A DNA stretch of 64,000 nt from Phragmites australis (GCF_958298935.1 NC_084942.1:14763501-14827500); one strand, 5' to 3'. Numbered from the stretch's first letter, positions 11,901 to 24,428 are shown. The notes: generated by a model from the sequence alone, not told the origin. Program-made: numbers and translations.

Positions 11901-13651
11901 GCAGGTGTCAAAGGAAGCAAAGAGATTTTCTTTCCCTTGTGCATGAGAGAGTATTTATTACTTCTATCATGATGTGTAGCATCGGTATCAAATTCCCAAG
12001 GATGGCCTAACAAAAGTGAACATGCTTGCATAAGCACTACATCAAAATCAGCATAATCATGGTAGGAACCAATAGAAAAATGTACTCTCGCAGATTGTGT
12101 TACCTTAACCTTACCGCTGTTATTGAACCACTGAATGTAGTATGGATGAGGATGTGCACGTGTTGGCAAGGAAAGATTCTTCACAAGATCGGAGCTCAAG
12201 AGGTTGTTGCAACTCCCGCCATCAATTATGGTACGAACACGTGCATCTTTGACAATGAGGAATGTCTGGAATAGATTATAGCGTTGTAGCTGCTCCGCTT
12301 GCCCCATTTGAGAACTCAAAACTCGCTTCACAATGAAGGTGCATGCTGCATAACTCTCCGTGGCAGCGGTACCACTAATCTCCTCCCCCTCACTATCCAT
12401 GTCATGATCGACTGCAAGATTAACTTCAAATGCATATTTTTCCTCGACATGACAATGACTAACATATCCACCATCTGCTGTTGTGGAGTATGCTCGCTGG
12501 CTTGGGCAATCCTTCATGACGTGGCCAATACCTTGGCAGCGACGGCACACAATGCCTGTTGTACGACCTGTGGTAGCTGCACCTGAAGAAGAGCGTGGCA
12601 TTGGATCCTGCAAAACAGTAGATTTACTCACCTCACGTGATGGTTGTGGTGCTCCTACTGAATGCGCCCGAGTGTTGGAGGAGGGGGCAGCAGATCGTGT
12701 AGATGTAGAAGGGAATGTTGTTGCTTGTCCCGGTGGTACTCGTGAAGTAGATGTACTCTCAAAATTGTTCCGCAATTTCTGCACCTGTTGTCGACCCTGC
12801 AGTTCTTTTTCTGCCAAGATAGCAAAATGGAACAACCTATTGGTAGTATTGTAATCTTTATAATCAACAAGGTCCTGAATTTCACGTCTCAACCCGGAGT
12901 AAAAATGAATCATGGTATCCTCATCATCCTCTTGTATACTACAACGAAGCATAGCAATTTGAAGCTCTTGATAGTAATCATGCACAGATTTAGAACCTTG
13001 ATTTAAGCGCTGCAATTTCTTTTTCAATTCACGTGTATAATCAGGAGGAATAAATCTATTGCGCATGGCACACTTTAGTCTAGTCCATGATTCAGGTTCT
13101 AAGCCACTAGAAACTAGACCATTCCACCAAATAATAGCATAATTCGTGAACTCACAAGTGGCTAGTCTAACTCTATGCATTTCAAGAACCATATGAGAAC
13201 TATACTTTTGATCAACCGTCATTTCCCAATTCAAATAAGCATCAGCATCATATGCACCATCAAAAGGAGGCATTGAAAACTTAATCTTAGAATAAGGATC
13301 ATCGCGACCGTTGCGATTAACATTATTACCTCCATTACCTTGACGACGTTGTTGTTGGCCACAATGTAATTGTTCAGCATGAGGACGTTGCTCAGCACGC
13401 GCATCTTGCCCAACAAAAACCTCACCATCTTCTTGGTCACCATTATTAGTATCATCATCATCATCATCATCATGTGAATGGTCATCATCCTGTGGTGGCT
13501 GTCGCAACTCAAGGTCGTTGACTCGCGTGACGAGGTTAGCAATGCTTGTTCTAATGTCTGTCAATAGCCTAGTATGATCTTGCAAGGCTTTGTTGAGTTC
13601 TTCCTTGGACACACAATCCTTAAAATCCGATGGAGAGCCATCACCTGACAT
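8717..13651 (-). CDS. gag-pol: R1 gag-pol polyprotein, one internal amber codon
   Basis: This is the structural and replication polyprotein of R1. Reading from the Met at 13651 gives 1,645 codons in one frame. An upstream in-frame Met adds 14 hydrophobic residues, but the Met before SGDGSP matches the leader layout of the related B2. In order: an acidic Asp run (~residues 54-68); gag core; CCHC knuckle [14 protein letters not shown] (~367-380); protease IDGGS (~470); reverse transcriptase with YFDD at 865-868; RNase H; integrase HHCC and DDE regions; and a C-terminal tail with [10 protein letters not shown]. Codon 934 (10850-10852) is TAG, where relatives have Trp, so the copy makes a truncated product unless the codon is read through. 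I see no frameshift. The last ~90 codons lie inside the 3' LTR. Confidence 0.88.
8988..9000 (-). other. R1 polypurine tract
   Basis: The minus strand reads AAGAGGGGGAGGA directly before the 3' LTR, where plus-strand DNA synthesis would be primed. It lies inside the pol reading frame. Confidence 0.8.
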
Positions 13652-14876
13652 GGTTAGTAAAAAACAAAGGACAACAAATATTATCCCTATCAACTACTAG
13701 GTTGTGGAAGGTGGAATCACACACACTCAAGCGTCTTACCACGCTCTTACAAATGTTCTTACCAACGCAGCAAGGAGGAACAACCGTGGAAGCGTGGGAT
13801 GATTGCAAGTGTGAACCTGTTCGGATCAAAAGAGGTGGAGCTTGGAAGGCACAATATGGTAGCAAGGATTAGCAATAACTGTAATCAGATGAGCAAAGCT
13901 AAATAAGTGTCCAAAGTATGAATCACAGTTGCTGGTCTATCACGTGTCCCTAGTCCTAGCACAACAACTGAAACAAAGCTAAAAAGGATGATCAGAGAAA
14001 GACACATCAAATAGCACAATGATCTGGGTGTTCTCTATGTGCTCATCTTTTTTGTCTTTTAGCACTAGTAGGAATCACGAATTTTGTTTTTGTATTTTTT
14101 TGATATTTTTTCTGAACTAGGAGCACACAAGCAACAACCACAGAATTTTTCAGCTCAAACGGATGCAAAATGTGGCCTATAGAAAATCAAGCACGTTCTC
14201 TGAAAAGCGTGCGGAAACTTCACGGCTCGAATACTCAATCTTCCGAGCCGAATTTGGGAAAAAAAATTTCAGCGGAACCCGGCGAAGCGAGGGAGCAACG
14301 GATGTAACTTTTTTTTTGTAGATGTTCGTGAAATTTTTTTTTGCCTAATTCCGAGTCCGTATGAGAAAGTTATGGCCGTTTTACTGAACCCCTGTCGAGT
14401 TAGGGTTTTTTTTTCAAGCAACTCTTGCAGAAATTGACCTCTTTAAGGTATTGCAAGTAATAGGATTCCGAGATGAACAAGGATGGCAGCGGTGGCAGGG
14501 CAATTGATACAAGGCGGCTTGCGACCTATCTAGGGTTGGCGTGATGGAAAGTAACACAAGGCGGCTCGCGGTGGCAAATCGAGTAATGTGGTGGCTCGAC
14601 TTGTTAGTGGGGATGGTGGCGATGGGATAGCGGCGTGATCAAAGCAGCACGGAGCGTTGACTAAAAACCAAGAATATGACTCTAAAACCAGCAACAAGAC
14701 TCGACCACGGACACAAACTCAACAACACGCAACTGAAAACAAAAATTGCAAAGGAACAAAGGGTTCTAGGGCAGCGGAAATTGACGGAATTTTTTTGGCT
14801 TTTTCTGGACTCTAGGTAATGAAAAATAGACTAATCTAAAGGGGAAAACGAAATTACCTAACGGGCAACCTGAAAA
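13652..14876 (-). other. R1 5' leader
   Basis: Untranslated leader between PBS and gag. It holds several T-rich runs and no ORF of note. The part next to gag (13680-13760) resembles 17760-17850 in B2, which links the two elements. Confidence 0.7.
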
Positions 14877-14886
14877 TCTGATACCA
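14877..14886 (-). other. R1 primer binding site (tRNA-Met type)
   Basis: The minus strand reads TGGTATCAGA, complementary to the 3' end of initiator tRNA-Met, two bases inside the 5' LTR. This is the usual plant LTR-retrotransposon PBS. Confidence 0.85.
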
Positions 14887-14888
14887 GT

Positions 14889-15799
14889 TGATGAGTAATG
14901 TTGGCCTGATCTTCCGATAGGTAGCGATAAGTCAGTGGGTGGAGAATTCGACGTTGATGATCCAAAGGCTTCGACCCGAACAGATCGTCTCCCTTGCAAT
15001 CACTACACCACAGCTCCGATGGTTATCAACCGTGTTGCGCGGTTGACCTCGCCAAGAAGGCTCAATCCCTGCAAGCGTACCGAGAACACAAGCAAGAACG
15101 TAGAAGATGCAATCTAAAATATTACGAATTGAATTCAAGCACTCGAAGTCGGGGTTCCACAAACACTTGCGGCGGCCTAGTCGGTCTGGAACAAGAGCGA
15201 AAATCTCACAACTGTGTGTAGATCAATATCTAAGCAAAACCCAACCCTAATTAGGGCGGCGGCTACTGTATATAAAAAACTAGGGTCGGCCAAGAACCCC
15301 TGGACGTGTCCCTAATGGACTCCAACACGTTACACTGCCTATCGGCCCAAAAGATGGTGGCACAGCACCCTGATAGATTCTGGATGTCGCCTTGTTTTGA
15401 CGATTTCTGTTGACTCAGAAATAATTTGGACATGGGACCAGTTCCGTTGGAAATCTTATCTCCTTAGCTTTCCAACCATGTGTAGAACGTCGAAAACGGA
15501 GTCCGTATGCGTCCTGGGCGACGATTTTAGTGCAGACTAGTCCTGGACTCCGAAACGGACTCGAACTGGATTGGACCTCCACCTTGGCTTGGGCACCCTT
15601 GCTGTTCTTCTTCCGTGTTCCTAAGTAACAATACATCACAATTATTCAGTAGCATCCCATCCTCATCAAAATATAAAGGAACACTAAGTAACGAGCTCAC
15701 CTCATGATTTAGTTGACGTGCACGAGCTCGTGTCAATGGACCTATTGTTGGAGGAATACTCGGTGTGTGTGTGTATCCGAAAGAGTGATGTCCTCATCA
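14889..15799 (-). repeat. R1 5' LTR
   Basis: 911 bp with the same TGATGAG..CTCATCA ends as 8082-8987. Most differences from the 3' LTR are C/T or G/A transitions, as expected for methylated DNA. Confidence 0.93.
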
Positions 15800-15876
15800 A
15801 GGGGTCCTCACCTTGCTTTGATGGTCGAGGAAGGAGGATTCATGGGGATAATGACGTAGCGCATGACGGGCGGCAG
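15800..15876 (-). mobile_element. Block B, right stub
   Basis: It continues block B after R1 and matches block C at 27222-27300 (AGGGGTCCTCACCTTGCTTT). Similarity stops near 15876, so the rest of block B has been lost or replaced. Confidence 0.7.
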
Positions 15877-17460
15877 GGTTCTCTGTAACGAAGTGATACT
15901 TCAATCCATAAGTTCTGGGTCTATACCAGAAGTTCCGGGTTGGACAGAATAGCGGCTTGAAATTCAATATCCACACTTGCAAATCCAATAAAAGGTGGGT
16001 CTCATGGTTGCAATTTAACGCTAGGTTTGACAATAAACCAATCCATGACTCATCCCCATACAAATCTTGGAACTTAAGAAGAATCACCCAAAGATCAAAA
16101 GATAAGGACCAGGTGAAGATGGTCTCCAAGTTGATGGATTAGAGGCAAGGGAATTCAATACCTAATTGTGTATGTTTTGTACATGAATTTTATGCCTCTA
16201 ACAACAAGAAGATCAACCCCAACAAGGCAAAAACTTTCAGCTCAAGCACAAAAATGGAAATCGCAACCAAGAATGAAAAACTTCCAAAACAGCATGGGAA
16301 CAAATAGAGGAAAACTAAAATGATGGGAATTCAAAGCACATGCAAACATATTAATTTAATTTCTTGGAGAGGACGGCCCTATTTTAGGTGGATTATAGAG
16401 TCTTTACGTACAAAGGCTTACACCTAATACATGAGCTAAGCACTCCTCTTCCTCTCCTTTAAAACCCTAGCACAAGGCTCTCATGTGTGTGGAATAAGGG
16501 GCAAGTGGCTGGTTCTCAGAGCTCAACTAGCCCTCCCCCACTGTTTATAGCATAGATTCCTTGACCCCTAAGTTTTCTAGCCTATTCCCAAAATACTCCT
16601 CTCTTGTAGTACGCTCCTACTTACCATTGAGGATATTTTGCCCTATTTTCTCCTCTATTCATCAGACGATCATGGCACCTTCATAACTTAGTTTCACCCC
16701 CACACAAGCTTCATGATGATGCCATGTGCACTTCCATCCTTCCCATGGTATTGTGGCCAAACCACGAAACCCCTTGGACACTTCTTAAAGCGTGACTCAC
16801 TGCCACTTACTTGACCTCTAGCAAGCATCCCAATGTCAACATGCGTACTCTGTCTTGCAATCTTGATCGCTGGCAAGACCCTCCTGCTTCTGATCCCTCG
16901 GACCGCCTTGTCACTTGCACCGATATCCCTTTTGCTTGACTTTGTCAACACGTTGTCTCCATCCATCTTCCATGCTTTGCTTGATCTCCAAGTGTACAGT
17001 TAGGATCACCCTTGGCTACGCCTAACCTCCTCGATCGTCTGGCACCAAGCTCCCTGCTTGGCCCTGATCATCCCGCCGTCGGCCGCCAAGTTGCATTCAT
17101 TACCTACACATCATGAGACAAGCAAACACATTTTTCCAACTCCAACTCCAGTTGGACCATAATAAAAATGCTCAATTAAAACTTGAAATCAATTCAAAGC
17201 ACTTCCCAAAATGTTCCAATGCATACAAGAAAATGAATGCTGAAAACACTATTCAGCCAGAAGTTCTAGATTCTGGAAATCCTGGATTGAGCTTCGAATG
17301 ACCCTTCTCCATTTCAGCTTTCGCAATCAACCTCAAAGTTTTGGATTCTGGTTCGCCCGAAAATTCCGGATCGAAACCGGATGTTCTGGATTCTGGACAG
17401 AATTTCAAGCGAAGCAAGCTCAAGCAATCCGAAAGACGACAAACCAAATCGGCAACCTTG
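15877..17460 (-). mobile_element. Unclassified LTR-like non-coding block
   Basis: There is no sustained coding frame. CT-rich stretches, a reversed TATA-like GTTTATAG (about 16541) and repeated phrases such as GTTCTGGATTCTGGA or GTTCTAGATTCTGGA (17260-17400) suggest an old gypsy LTR in minus orientation. I cannot place either end or see a target duplication, and the family is not recognised. Confidence 0.35.
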
Positions 17461-17742
17461 TCAATCACTCATCACAAATAAACCAAGGCACATTTCAACT
17501 TGGTTTCTCACATGGGCTACACCATGAGGATCCATACGCCCATTGTTCGATGGTTGGTTGACAAACCTATCAAAGCGTGCATTGAGCATTACAACACTAT
17601 CATTGAGTCGTTGCAATGTAGTATTTGTTTTCACAAGCTTCTTATCAATACCGTCATTAATAGCAAGGCGGTGCTCATCCAACATCATCGTGAGTTCTTC
17701 CCTCAAAACACACTATTGTGCATCCGATGCTTCACCTGCCAT
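17461..17742 (-). pseudogene. gag: B2 gag, N-terminal remnant
   Basis: Start of the gag protein of element B2, a relative of R1. The Met (17742-17740) sits in the same context as the R1 start, followed by an in-frame stop about ten codons in. It then opens into a helical stretch with MLDEHRLAINDGIDKK and VVMLNARFDRF, of the kind seen at the N-terminus of chromovirus gag. The rest of gag and all of pol are absent; at about 17460 the sequence passes to unrelated DNA. The remaining B2 sequence is the leader (17743-18451, then 52491-52872) and the 5' LTR (52887-54558). Confidence 0.6.
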
Positions 17743-18451
17743 GGTTAGTAGAAAGCATGAGATAATAAAAATGTATTATCCCTATCAACTACTAGGTGGT
17801 GGAGGTGGAATCACACACTCTCAAACATCTTACCACACTCTTGCAAGTGTTCTTACCAATCACAACTAGTGGCTAGTTCATGATTCCTTATTGGGTGCGA
17901 GCGAGGCGGTTGCAAGGGAAAACCTATTCTGATCAATAGAAGGTGGAGCTTGGACATGCATTATTTAGTAGTAAGGAATAGAAATTAGATTAGCAAAGCT
18001 GAATAAAAGTCCACAGTACTCGTCAGCCTGAATGCGTTCCTAGAACTAACTCAAGCAAGCTGAACAAAATTTGCAATGCAAACTGAATTTTCTTTCTTCA
18101 TTCTTTTTTTTCTTTTTGATTTTTTTGTATTCCTTTTTTTGGCACTCTTGGCTTCTTGGTTTTCTTTCTTTTTTCCCTCTTTTTTTTGCGAACGTGACAC
18201 AAGCTCAGAACTCTTCTACTACCTTTTCTAGGTCCACTGAGGTGAGTGGACCACAAACTTTCTCTCTCTCTCTCTAAACTTTGGCTACCTTCTATTTCAG
18301 CTATGGAAATCTACTTGGATTGTGACTGGAAGGGACCAGAAATAGATTGGTTCAGTTAGGTTGTGGGGGTGAGTCTGAGTAGGAAATTGAACCCGAGTAG
18401 CTGGTCGAATCCGAGTATGTGGTTGAATCCGAGTAGGTAGTCGAATCCAAG
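17743..18451 (-). mobile_element. B2 leader, left part
   Basis: The first ~110 bases match the R1 leader next to gag. A T-rich tract (18095-18190) and CT run follow, and then short repeats of GTCGAATCCGAGTAGGT. The same phrase resumes at 52501, on the far side of the TatN block, which shows that TatN inserted inside this leader. Confidence 0.65.
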
Positions 18452-19236
18452 TGTTGGAGCAAGAGATCGTCTTGCTCTAGCAAGTACAGAGAGAGTTTGT
18501 TCTAAGGAGGAGACTCAAGCTTGAAGATGGAGTTTGAGAGGAAGGAACACTACAAATGTATTGATAGTAGAAAAATGGATCAGTTTCGGGGGTGGAGTAT
18601 CATAGCGTGATTTAGTGTTTGGGCACCTCTGTGTCCTGTGTGTTGCCTTGAGCGTTCTCCTTGTGACCTCCCTTCCCTAGATGACCACGACCCCCTATTT
18701 ATAGGGTGGTGCATAGCTTAGTGTACAAGTTATCACGATGTACAAATATCTAGGACCTGATCGAATTACTGGGTCTTATCCCGGATAACTACTTTTTACC
18801 CTATATGGAAGATAAATATGTACTGTGGTAACTATTGTGGTGCTTGCCCCCTAAGGGGTGAGCCGGCCACCAATTGGAGCTTGGTGTTGCTCTACCGGGG
18901 GTGTCAGGAGGACCTTCATCGTGCTAGGGTGTTAGGATAAGCACCACTTGCACCGGTATTAATCGCCCGTCACCTCGCATCAGGTCAGTTGCAGAGGGTG
19001 TCCTTTCTTCCCTGATATTGTCTCCGGGGACCTGCTGCATCTTTAGGCTTTGGAGGGACTTACTGTAGCTTTGAGTCTTTGGAAGGCCACGTACGTACCG
19101 GAGAGGTGGCCCAAAGGGGCCTGCAGCCTCCGGAAGTTGGGCGTCCTGCTGAGGGTCCAGAGACCGAAGGCTCTGGAGGGACCTTTGATAGCAATCGTCA
19201 ACCATTATCCTCAGACTGGTCTATTTTCCCCCAACA
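18452..19236 (-). repeat. TatN- 3' LTR
   Basis: 785 bp, TGTTGGAGCA..CCCCCAACA on the plus strand (sense TGTTGGGGGAAAA..). A sense TATA box TATAAATAG lies at about 18695-18705. Three other LTRs of this family are at 48969-49882, 51642-52490 and 53634-54406. Confidence 0.9.
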
Positions 19237-19251
19237 GTTTCCCCCTCATTC
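19237..19251 (-). other. TatN- polypurine tract
   Basis: The minus strand reads GAATGAGGGGGAAAC directly before the LTR TGTTGGGGG. TatN+ has GAATGAGGGGTAC at the same place (48956-48968). Confidence 0.8.
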
Positions 19252-20000
19252 GCTGGCCCTGACGTTCAGAGGGGTGAGAGGATGTAGAGGAAAACCAACT
19301 CCAGCCTGGGATAGTAACAAGAATGCCCAAAGGAAATTCCTTGTCCCTAAGAAGTGTTTTTGCGGGAACCGTGGGCGTTGATGGCAAAGCTCAAGGATAA
19401 TGGTGCATTGGTGGTGGCGACACGCCCTGTGGTTATGCTGAGGTTGGAGGTGCAGCTGGCATCGAAATTGAAGTCAAAGACCGAAGACGTATTAGTAGAG
19501 GAGTCACGCTCCAGAGCCTATTTGGAGTTGGTATATGCGGTATCAGGACCCACGGCCAGAGGGCATCGGTGGAGGTGATGCACTCCAAGGTCCGTGTTGA
19601 GGCCGATTTAGATTCTTCAGACTTCTTTGTTGATGGTTCTTCTCGCCATTTGAGTTCTGTCATAGTGGAGATTACGCGTGGTATCGGGGGGCTCCCCACA
19701 TTTGCCTGTTTGAGGACGGCATGATGGGATATGTCACTGGTGCATTTTGATAGGATAATGTGTGGGTTCGTTTAGGGTCTTGTGCACACGCCTCTCGCAT
19801 GCGTGGAAAGGAGTCTGGGTCATTAATGTGATGGGACATTCGTGAGAGAGAACGAGGCGTCGTCGTGGGATGTTGCCATGTGTTGGTGGAACGATCGGGA
19901 TATGGCCACGGGTCCCCAGGGATTTAATAGGGGACGCCATGGAGTGACGCCGTGTTGGTTCCGCTTCATCTCCTAGGGTTACGTGGATGCTTGGCCCGGA

Positions 20001-20007
20001 TATAAAG
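20001..20007 (+). promoter_or_regulatory. TATA box of the TatN- antisense ORF
   Basis: GGCCCGGATATAAAG lies 70 bp upstream of the antisense ATG (20072). The same block, GGCCCGGGTATAAAG, is upstream of the matching ORF in TatN+ (48299-48305, minus strand), and the sequence between TATA and ATG also aligns. Confidence 0.55.
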
Positions 20008-20071
20008 TTGAGGTCATCCGACTGGATTCACCACTGCCCCCACGAGTCAGCACTTAGCCTTTGACTTGAAT

Positions 20072-23000
20072 ATGGCATCGTACTCCTCCTCATCCTCTTC
20101 GGAGATGTTGATGGTATCGACTGCTTCTACTGGGGCTGGGCTGGCTCAGCCACGGGGGGTGATGCCGGTGGTTGTTCTGCTTTCGTCCCTGCGGAGTGGA
20201 CAGCTGCCTGCCGCTCCTGTTCAACCCCTAACTCAGGAGACCGCATGTGACAGCCCAAATGGTTTAAACATGTCATTAAGCATCATAAGCATTATTAGCA
20301 TCATGTTTAATTGTTTTGAACAATTATTAACTTGCAATTTCAATTAATCATAATTTGTGAAAATCAATGTTAATTGGTGCATTGTTAAGCAATTCACAAT
20401 ATTCCTATACAACATAGAGTTCGAAACAATTTTATAAATTACTCCATGCAATGTGAAGAATATAAATGAATTTTCCCAAATTTTTGGGTATGGTTCTGAT
20501 GGCATAAAAATTACCACAATTTAGAAAAGGTTGCATGTTTGGGGGATTTTAGATTGAAATTGGCTCAGGCATTATGGGTCAAACCAATTAAAATGGGTTG
20601 CACATGAATTGCAGTTTCACACAAATTTTGTCCCATAATTTTTGGACTATGGGAAGGTGTTCTTTCTAATATAAGAAGTGGAGGGGATATTTTGCATCGG
20701 TCATCACTGTTCATGGGGGCCCCACCCGTCATCCTCTCTTTCTCTCTGTCTCTCCCTCTCTCACCGAGCTTTGCTCAGAGGGAGGCACCAGTGTTGTGGA
20801 CTTTGGAGGCCGGCCACATCGCCAGACAAACCGGAGCATGGCACTAAGGCGTGGCTGCGGTGCTTATCCTCTCCCTACCCTCGCTCTCTCTCTGCTCACT
20901 CCTCCCTCTCTCACTTGGCCTCAAGCATAGAGAGCAACACAGGATAGAGCAGTGGTTGCTGACTCAAATCTGAGTAGCCCATGCCAAATCCACCCAAGTC
21001 GAGCTATGAGAAGAGTGTGGGGAGGTCCTCCGGTCTATCCACTTCGTTTCCCGCACGAGCCCCATCCTTCACGGTCGAATCGTGGGTGCGTCACCCCTTC
21101 TTCTTCAGCGCCAGCCGGTTGTCTCTACCCCTCAATGTCGAGCTGCCTCCCCGTCGCTCCTTCATGTCAACCGACCCCCTCGGTGAGCTCCTCGTCCCCT
21201 GTAGAGTCCAGTGCACGTGCTAGTGTGGCCGTCCGCGCGTACCGAGCGCCGCTGCCTACGGAAGCCCGCCGTCGGCCCAGCTCCGGTCGGGCTCACCAGC
21301 CGTGAGTGCCTCGAATGGACTCCTTGGAGCGTGCTCCATCTCTTTGTGCCCTCGACCGGGCTGATGGCAGTCGCTCGCCGTTGGTGAGGCGCTGGCCGAG
21401 CCGGCTGGCCTGCCAACACACCACGTGCCATGGCTTCGAGGTCGATTTTGACCGATGTCAAAAGTCTGGCCCCACCTTTTGTCTCTATGGCTAGCTCAGC
21501 TTGGGTGCAAAAAGATTTGGGTCCCTTTTAATCCGGATATTCCGAAAAATGAGTAATGGATTTAGTGTACAACTATAAGTCAATTGAACCTTGTAAAATG
21601 CCTAGAAAATTGTATATAGCTCAAAAAATCATGAAACCAATTTTGTTAGGTTTATATTATCTATAATGTTAAAAATACTGGGAGCTATGAAATATGTATT
21701 TAAATTACATGGGTTAATAAAATGGGTTTGAGCTCCATTAATCCATAATCAATTATTGGCTGATTTTGTAAATCTTATTGATTGATTTCCTGCTCATTAA
21801 AAATAATCACCCTCATGTTAAGGATGAATTCATTTTCTATTTAGGGCTAATCTTGGGTTTGAGCTCAATAAATCCAGAAAAGTATTGAATGTTTAATAAT
21901 GAATCCAAATCAAGAAATATTTGATGCTTTAAACTCTTGTCATGAGGCATTGCATCACCACTGTCATCATACACTATGGAGCATCTGTCTTTGCATGTCA
22001 TTCATGCTCATCATTGCATGAGTTCTTCATTAGTGAACGAAGGTCCAGAGCGTGACGCGAGTGTGATCGAGGGTGACACCGAGGCACACCACTTCTGCGA
22101 GTTCTGTTCTGGAAGTATTGGGCAAACCTCAGAGCAAAAAGGCAAGCATCTAAACATACTGTATCCTTTGTTCAAATTGAATAGAGTCTAAAATTGATAA
22201 ATTATGCTTTATGTATGTTTGCATGTGTTGAGTACAGTGTCTGGCTGATATGGGTAGAACCTATGTTGATGCATTATCTCTACCTTAACTTACTGATGAA
22301 TCCTTATCCTTGTAGCCTTGATGATATAGTTGTTGTCTAGCTTCAAGGTTTATTCGAAATACTTAGCGATGTTTAGGTCCTCAGTAGAAGTCGAGCGATG
22401 GTGCTGCCGTTGTTCGTGAGCCTAGGGCTTAACCACTGTTCACAGATATAAAGATGAGGTTGAGATGGATGGTTGAGATGTGAGATTCACGCGAGATGTG
22501 GGTAGTGTGAGGGGTATCTTTTGCCCCAGAGGAGTCCTCTGGGTAGTTCGGGAGAGGAGCCCGGATGCTATAGACCGCTTGCATCATTTAAGGCTGTCCG
22601 TCGGTACAGTTGGCTCAAGCACTTTCCGTACTCACCACATGCTGATCTAATTGTAAGGTAAGCCGATTATCCTATGCCGTGTCAACACTTGCCTTGCGGT
22701 TCTCTGATGTTTAGAAAAAGAAAAGAAAAGGAGAAGCAAGGTGGCGGGGAGCTGGAGGTGTCCGGGACACGCTCGCTGTAACCCCGGTGCCATAGGGGCA
22801 TTGCAAGTGGGTGCTTCCGGGTATGAGAAAGGTTTACTCGAGTACCCCCTTGTGTGTACTTTCGTGAGTAGCACAAGCCGAATGGTCCTCAAGTAATGTG
22901 GGTAAAGTTGTACCCCCTTGCAAGGTGTAAACACAATTCGAATTGCCGCACTCTCGATCATGAGCATGCTATTGTTTCATTCTTATCGGTCATAGAGTTT

Positions 23001-24005
23001 ACGAATGTGGGATAAGGTAATGGTATGATGGTTTTGGTTAGTGGTTTGTTGATGAGATACTGTGGCTACTATACATACATGTTCAAGTTGTGGTTTACAG
23101 GGCAGAGAAAGGTAGTTGTTTTGGAGTTAAGTATAGATTCTCACACATATGTGTCTAGGTTGCTTACCGCATATGTTTTACTTAACCTTGTGGCCTACTC
23201 TTGCTAACACCTCAATGCATAATCCTTAGAGTCGAGCTATGTATATGTGCTCTATATGGATTAAGTCTTGCAAGTACCTTCGTACTCATGCATGCGCTTT
23301 CAGGTTCTGCTGGTTTGGGTGATGAGGTGTCTGGCTACTTCGTGCCCACTGATGCAGGTGGTGGGCAAGAGTAGTGCATTCTACTCTGGTGAGGCGTAGC
23401 TTTTGGGGTGGAGTCTAAGGGCATATGACTCCATTCTCCTTTTATTGTTGTTAAGGTTTTAATCTTCTGCTGCATAGTTTCTCTTTGAGTAAATTGTTGC
23501 AAATGGTTGGATGCTTAAAAACTTGTAATATAACTTTAATTACTCACTCTTTCTTAAGCTATGTTGTGATGTACATGTTGGAAAGGCATGTGTTCCGATC
23601 TTGGGCACAAAACACGTGCTGGGACTACCGGGATGGTATTTTGGTTAATCATTGAGGTTGTATTTATGAATAATGATTCTCCTGATGATTATTTAGAATA
23701 TTGTTTGGATGGTTCCTCACACCGCACCTATTGAGATCATCAATGTTTCCGACGATGATGAGCAGACCGACTGGGTCTCCTATGGAGGAGAGCGACGAGG
23801 AGGAGTGAGCGTCTACGGAGACGCCGGTGACTTTGACGGCGGAGGAGGCCGGAAGAAGGGGGAGGAGGCCCCAACGGTGGCTTCTTAGGTTTCTTCTTCG
23901 TCTTCCGACAGCCCGGGGGCTGGTTACTGCATCAGCTTCCGCCACAACAGGCCGCGGATGAGGTGCATACGCCGCTCTATGCGCAGTCCCTGCCGGGACC
24001 CGTAG
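20072..24005 (+). pseudogene. TatN- antisense ORF, split by solo LTR S
   Basis: The protein runs antisense to the element, next to the 3' LTR, where Tat-lineage elements (Grande, Retand and relatives) are known to carry extra antisense ORFs of uncertain role. It begins MASYSSSSSSEM, is Ser-rich, and is interrupted after 20245 by S (20246-23721). It resumes at 23727 in a compatible frame with an acidic IEIINVSDDDE motif. An in-frame TAG at 23886 breaks it before the C-terminus, which has GAGYC, RPRMR and PCRDP and a stop at 24003-24005. The start and the C-terminal motif are both kept in TatN+ (47963-48237), and the acidic motif resembles one in Tat D (58530-58751). No function is inferred. 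Confidence 0.55.
20246..23721 (+). mobile_element. S: solo LTR of the Tekay/Del-like family T
   Basis: 3,476 bp, starts TGTGACAGCCC and ends TGGTTCCTCACA. It is the inverted counterpart of the T LTRs along its whole length, including the GC-rich middle (about 20700-21480). A perfect 5-bp target duplication CCGCA lies at 20241-20245 and 23722-23726. No internal domain is present, so it arose by LTR-LTR recombination. It interrupts the TatN- antisense ORF. Confidence 0.93.
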
Positions 24006-24428
24006 GAGGCGAAGGCGGTCTTCGGGGGAGCTTTTGGTGAAGCCATGGGACATCCCTGTCTGGCGGTCCGACTATGGCCTCGTTGCGGGCCCTAGTTGCC
24101 TTTTCCACCTTGTACTCTTTCTCTCCGTGGTTTGCTCTTTCGGGGTCTATCACCTTCGTAGTGGCCTTTGTACTGTTGCTTCTTTGTACGCGTCCTCCGA
24201 ATGCACAATTTGTTTAATAATATAATTTGGACCTTTAGGGGCAATTGTATCTCTTTTTGGGGCCGAAGTGTAAGGGGATCCTTTGAACTGGTGGTCGCAT
24301 GCCTGTGTGCCTTCGTGCCTTCGTGTCACTCTTCTTCGCCTCCTTCGTAGGCGATGGTTGGTTTTGTCGGATGACCGAGGTTCGAGACTTTGCATAGATC
24401 TTAGCCGTTCCTTCATGGGGAGAGGTGG

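Larger units (their letters stand above)
8082..15799 (-). mobile_element. R1: complete Ty3/gypsy LTR retrotransposon (7.7 kb)
   Basis: The element is full length on the minus strand, with LTRs of 906 and 911 bp that start TGATGAG and end CTCATCA. It has a PBS matching initiator tRNA-Met, a purine-rich polypurine tract (PPT) and one long gag-pol frame. The flanks are AGGGT on the left and AGGGG on the right, a 5-bp target duplication with one difference. The two LTRs differ at roughly 35 of 906 positions by eye, so insertion was fairly recent. The domain order gag-PR-RT-RH-IN is that of gypsy. The TGATGA ends and a pol tail that reads into the LTR resemble CRM-type chromoviruses, but I would not fix the lineage without a tree. 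Confidence 0.92.

Noticed and set aside
13430..13480. CAT/ATC microsatellite as a regulatory repeat
   Set aside because: It encodes the Asp run of R1 gag on the minus strand, so it is coding low-complexity sequence.
13651..13693. Signal peptide upstream of R1 gag (MIGIIFVVLCFLLT)
   Set aside because: These 14 residues precede the conserved gag Met and are leader sequence. Gag is cytoplasmic, and the related B2 has a start at the same later Met.
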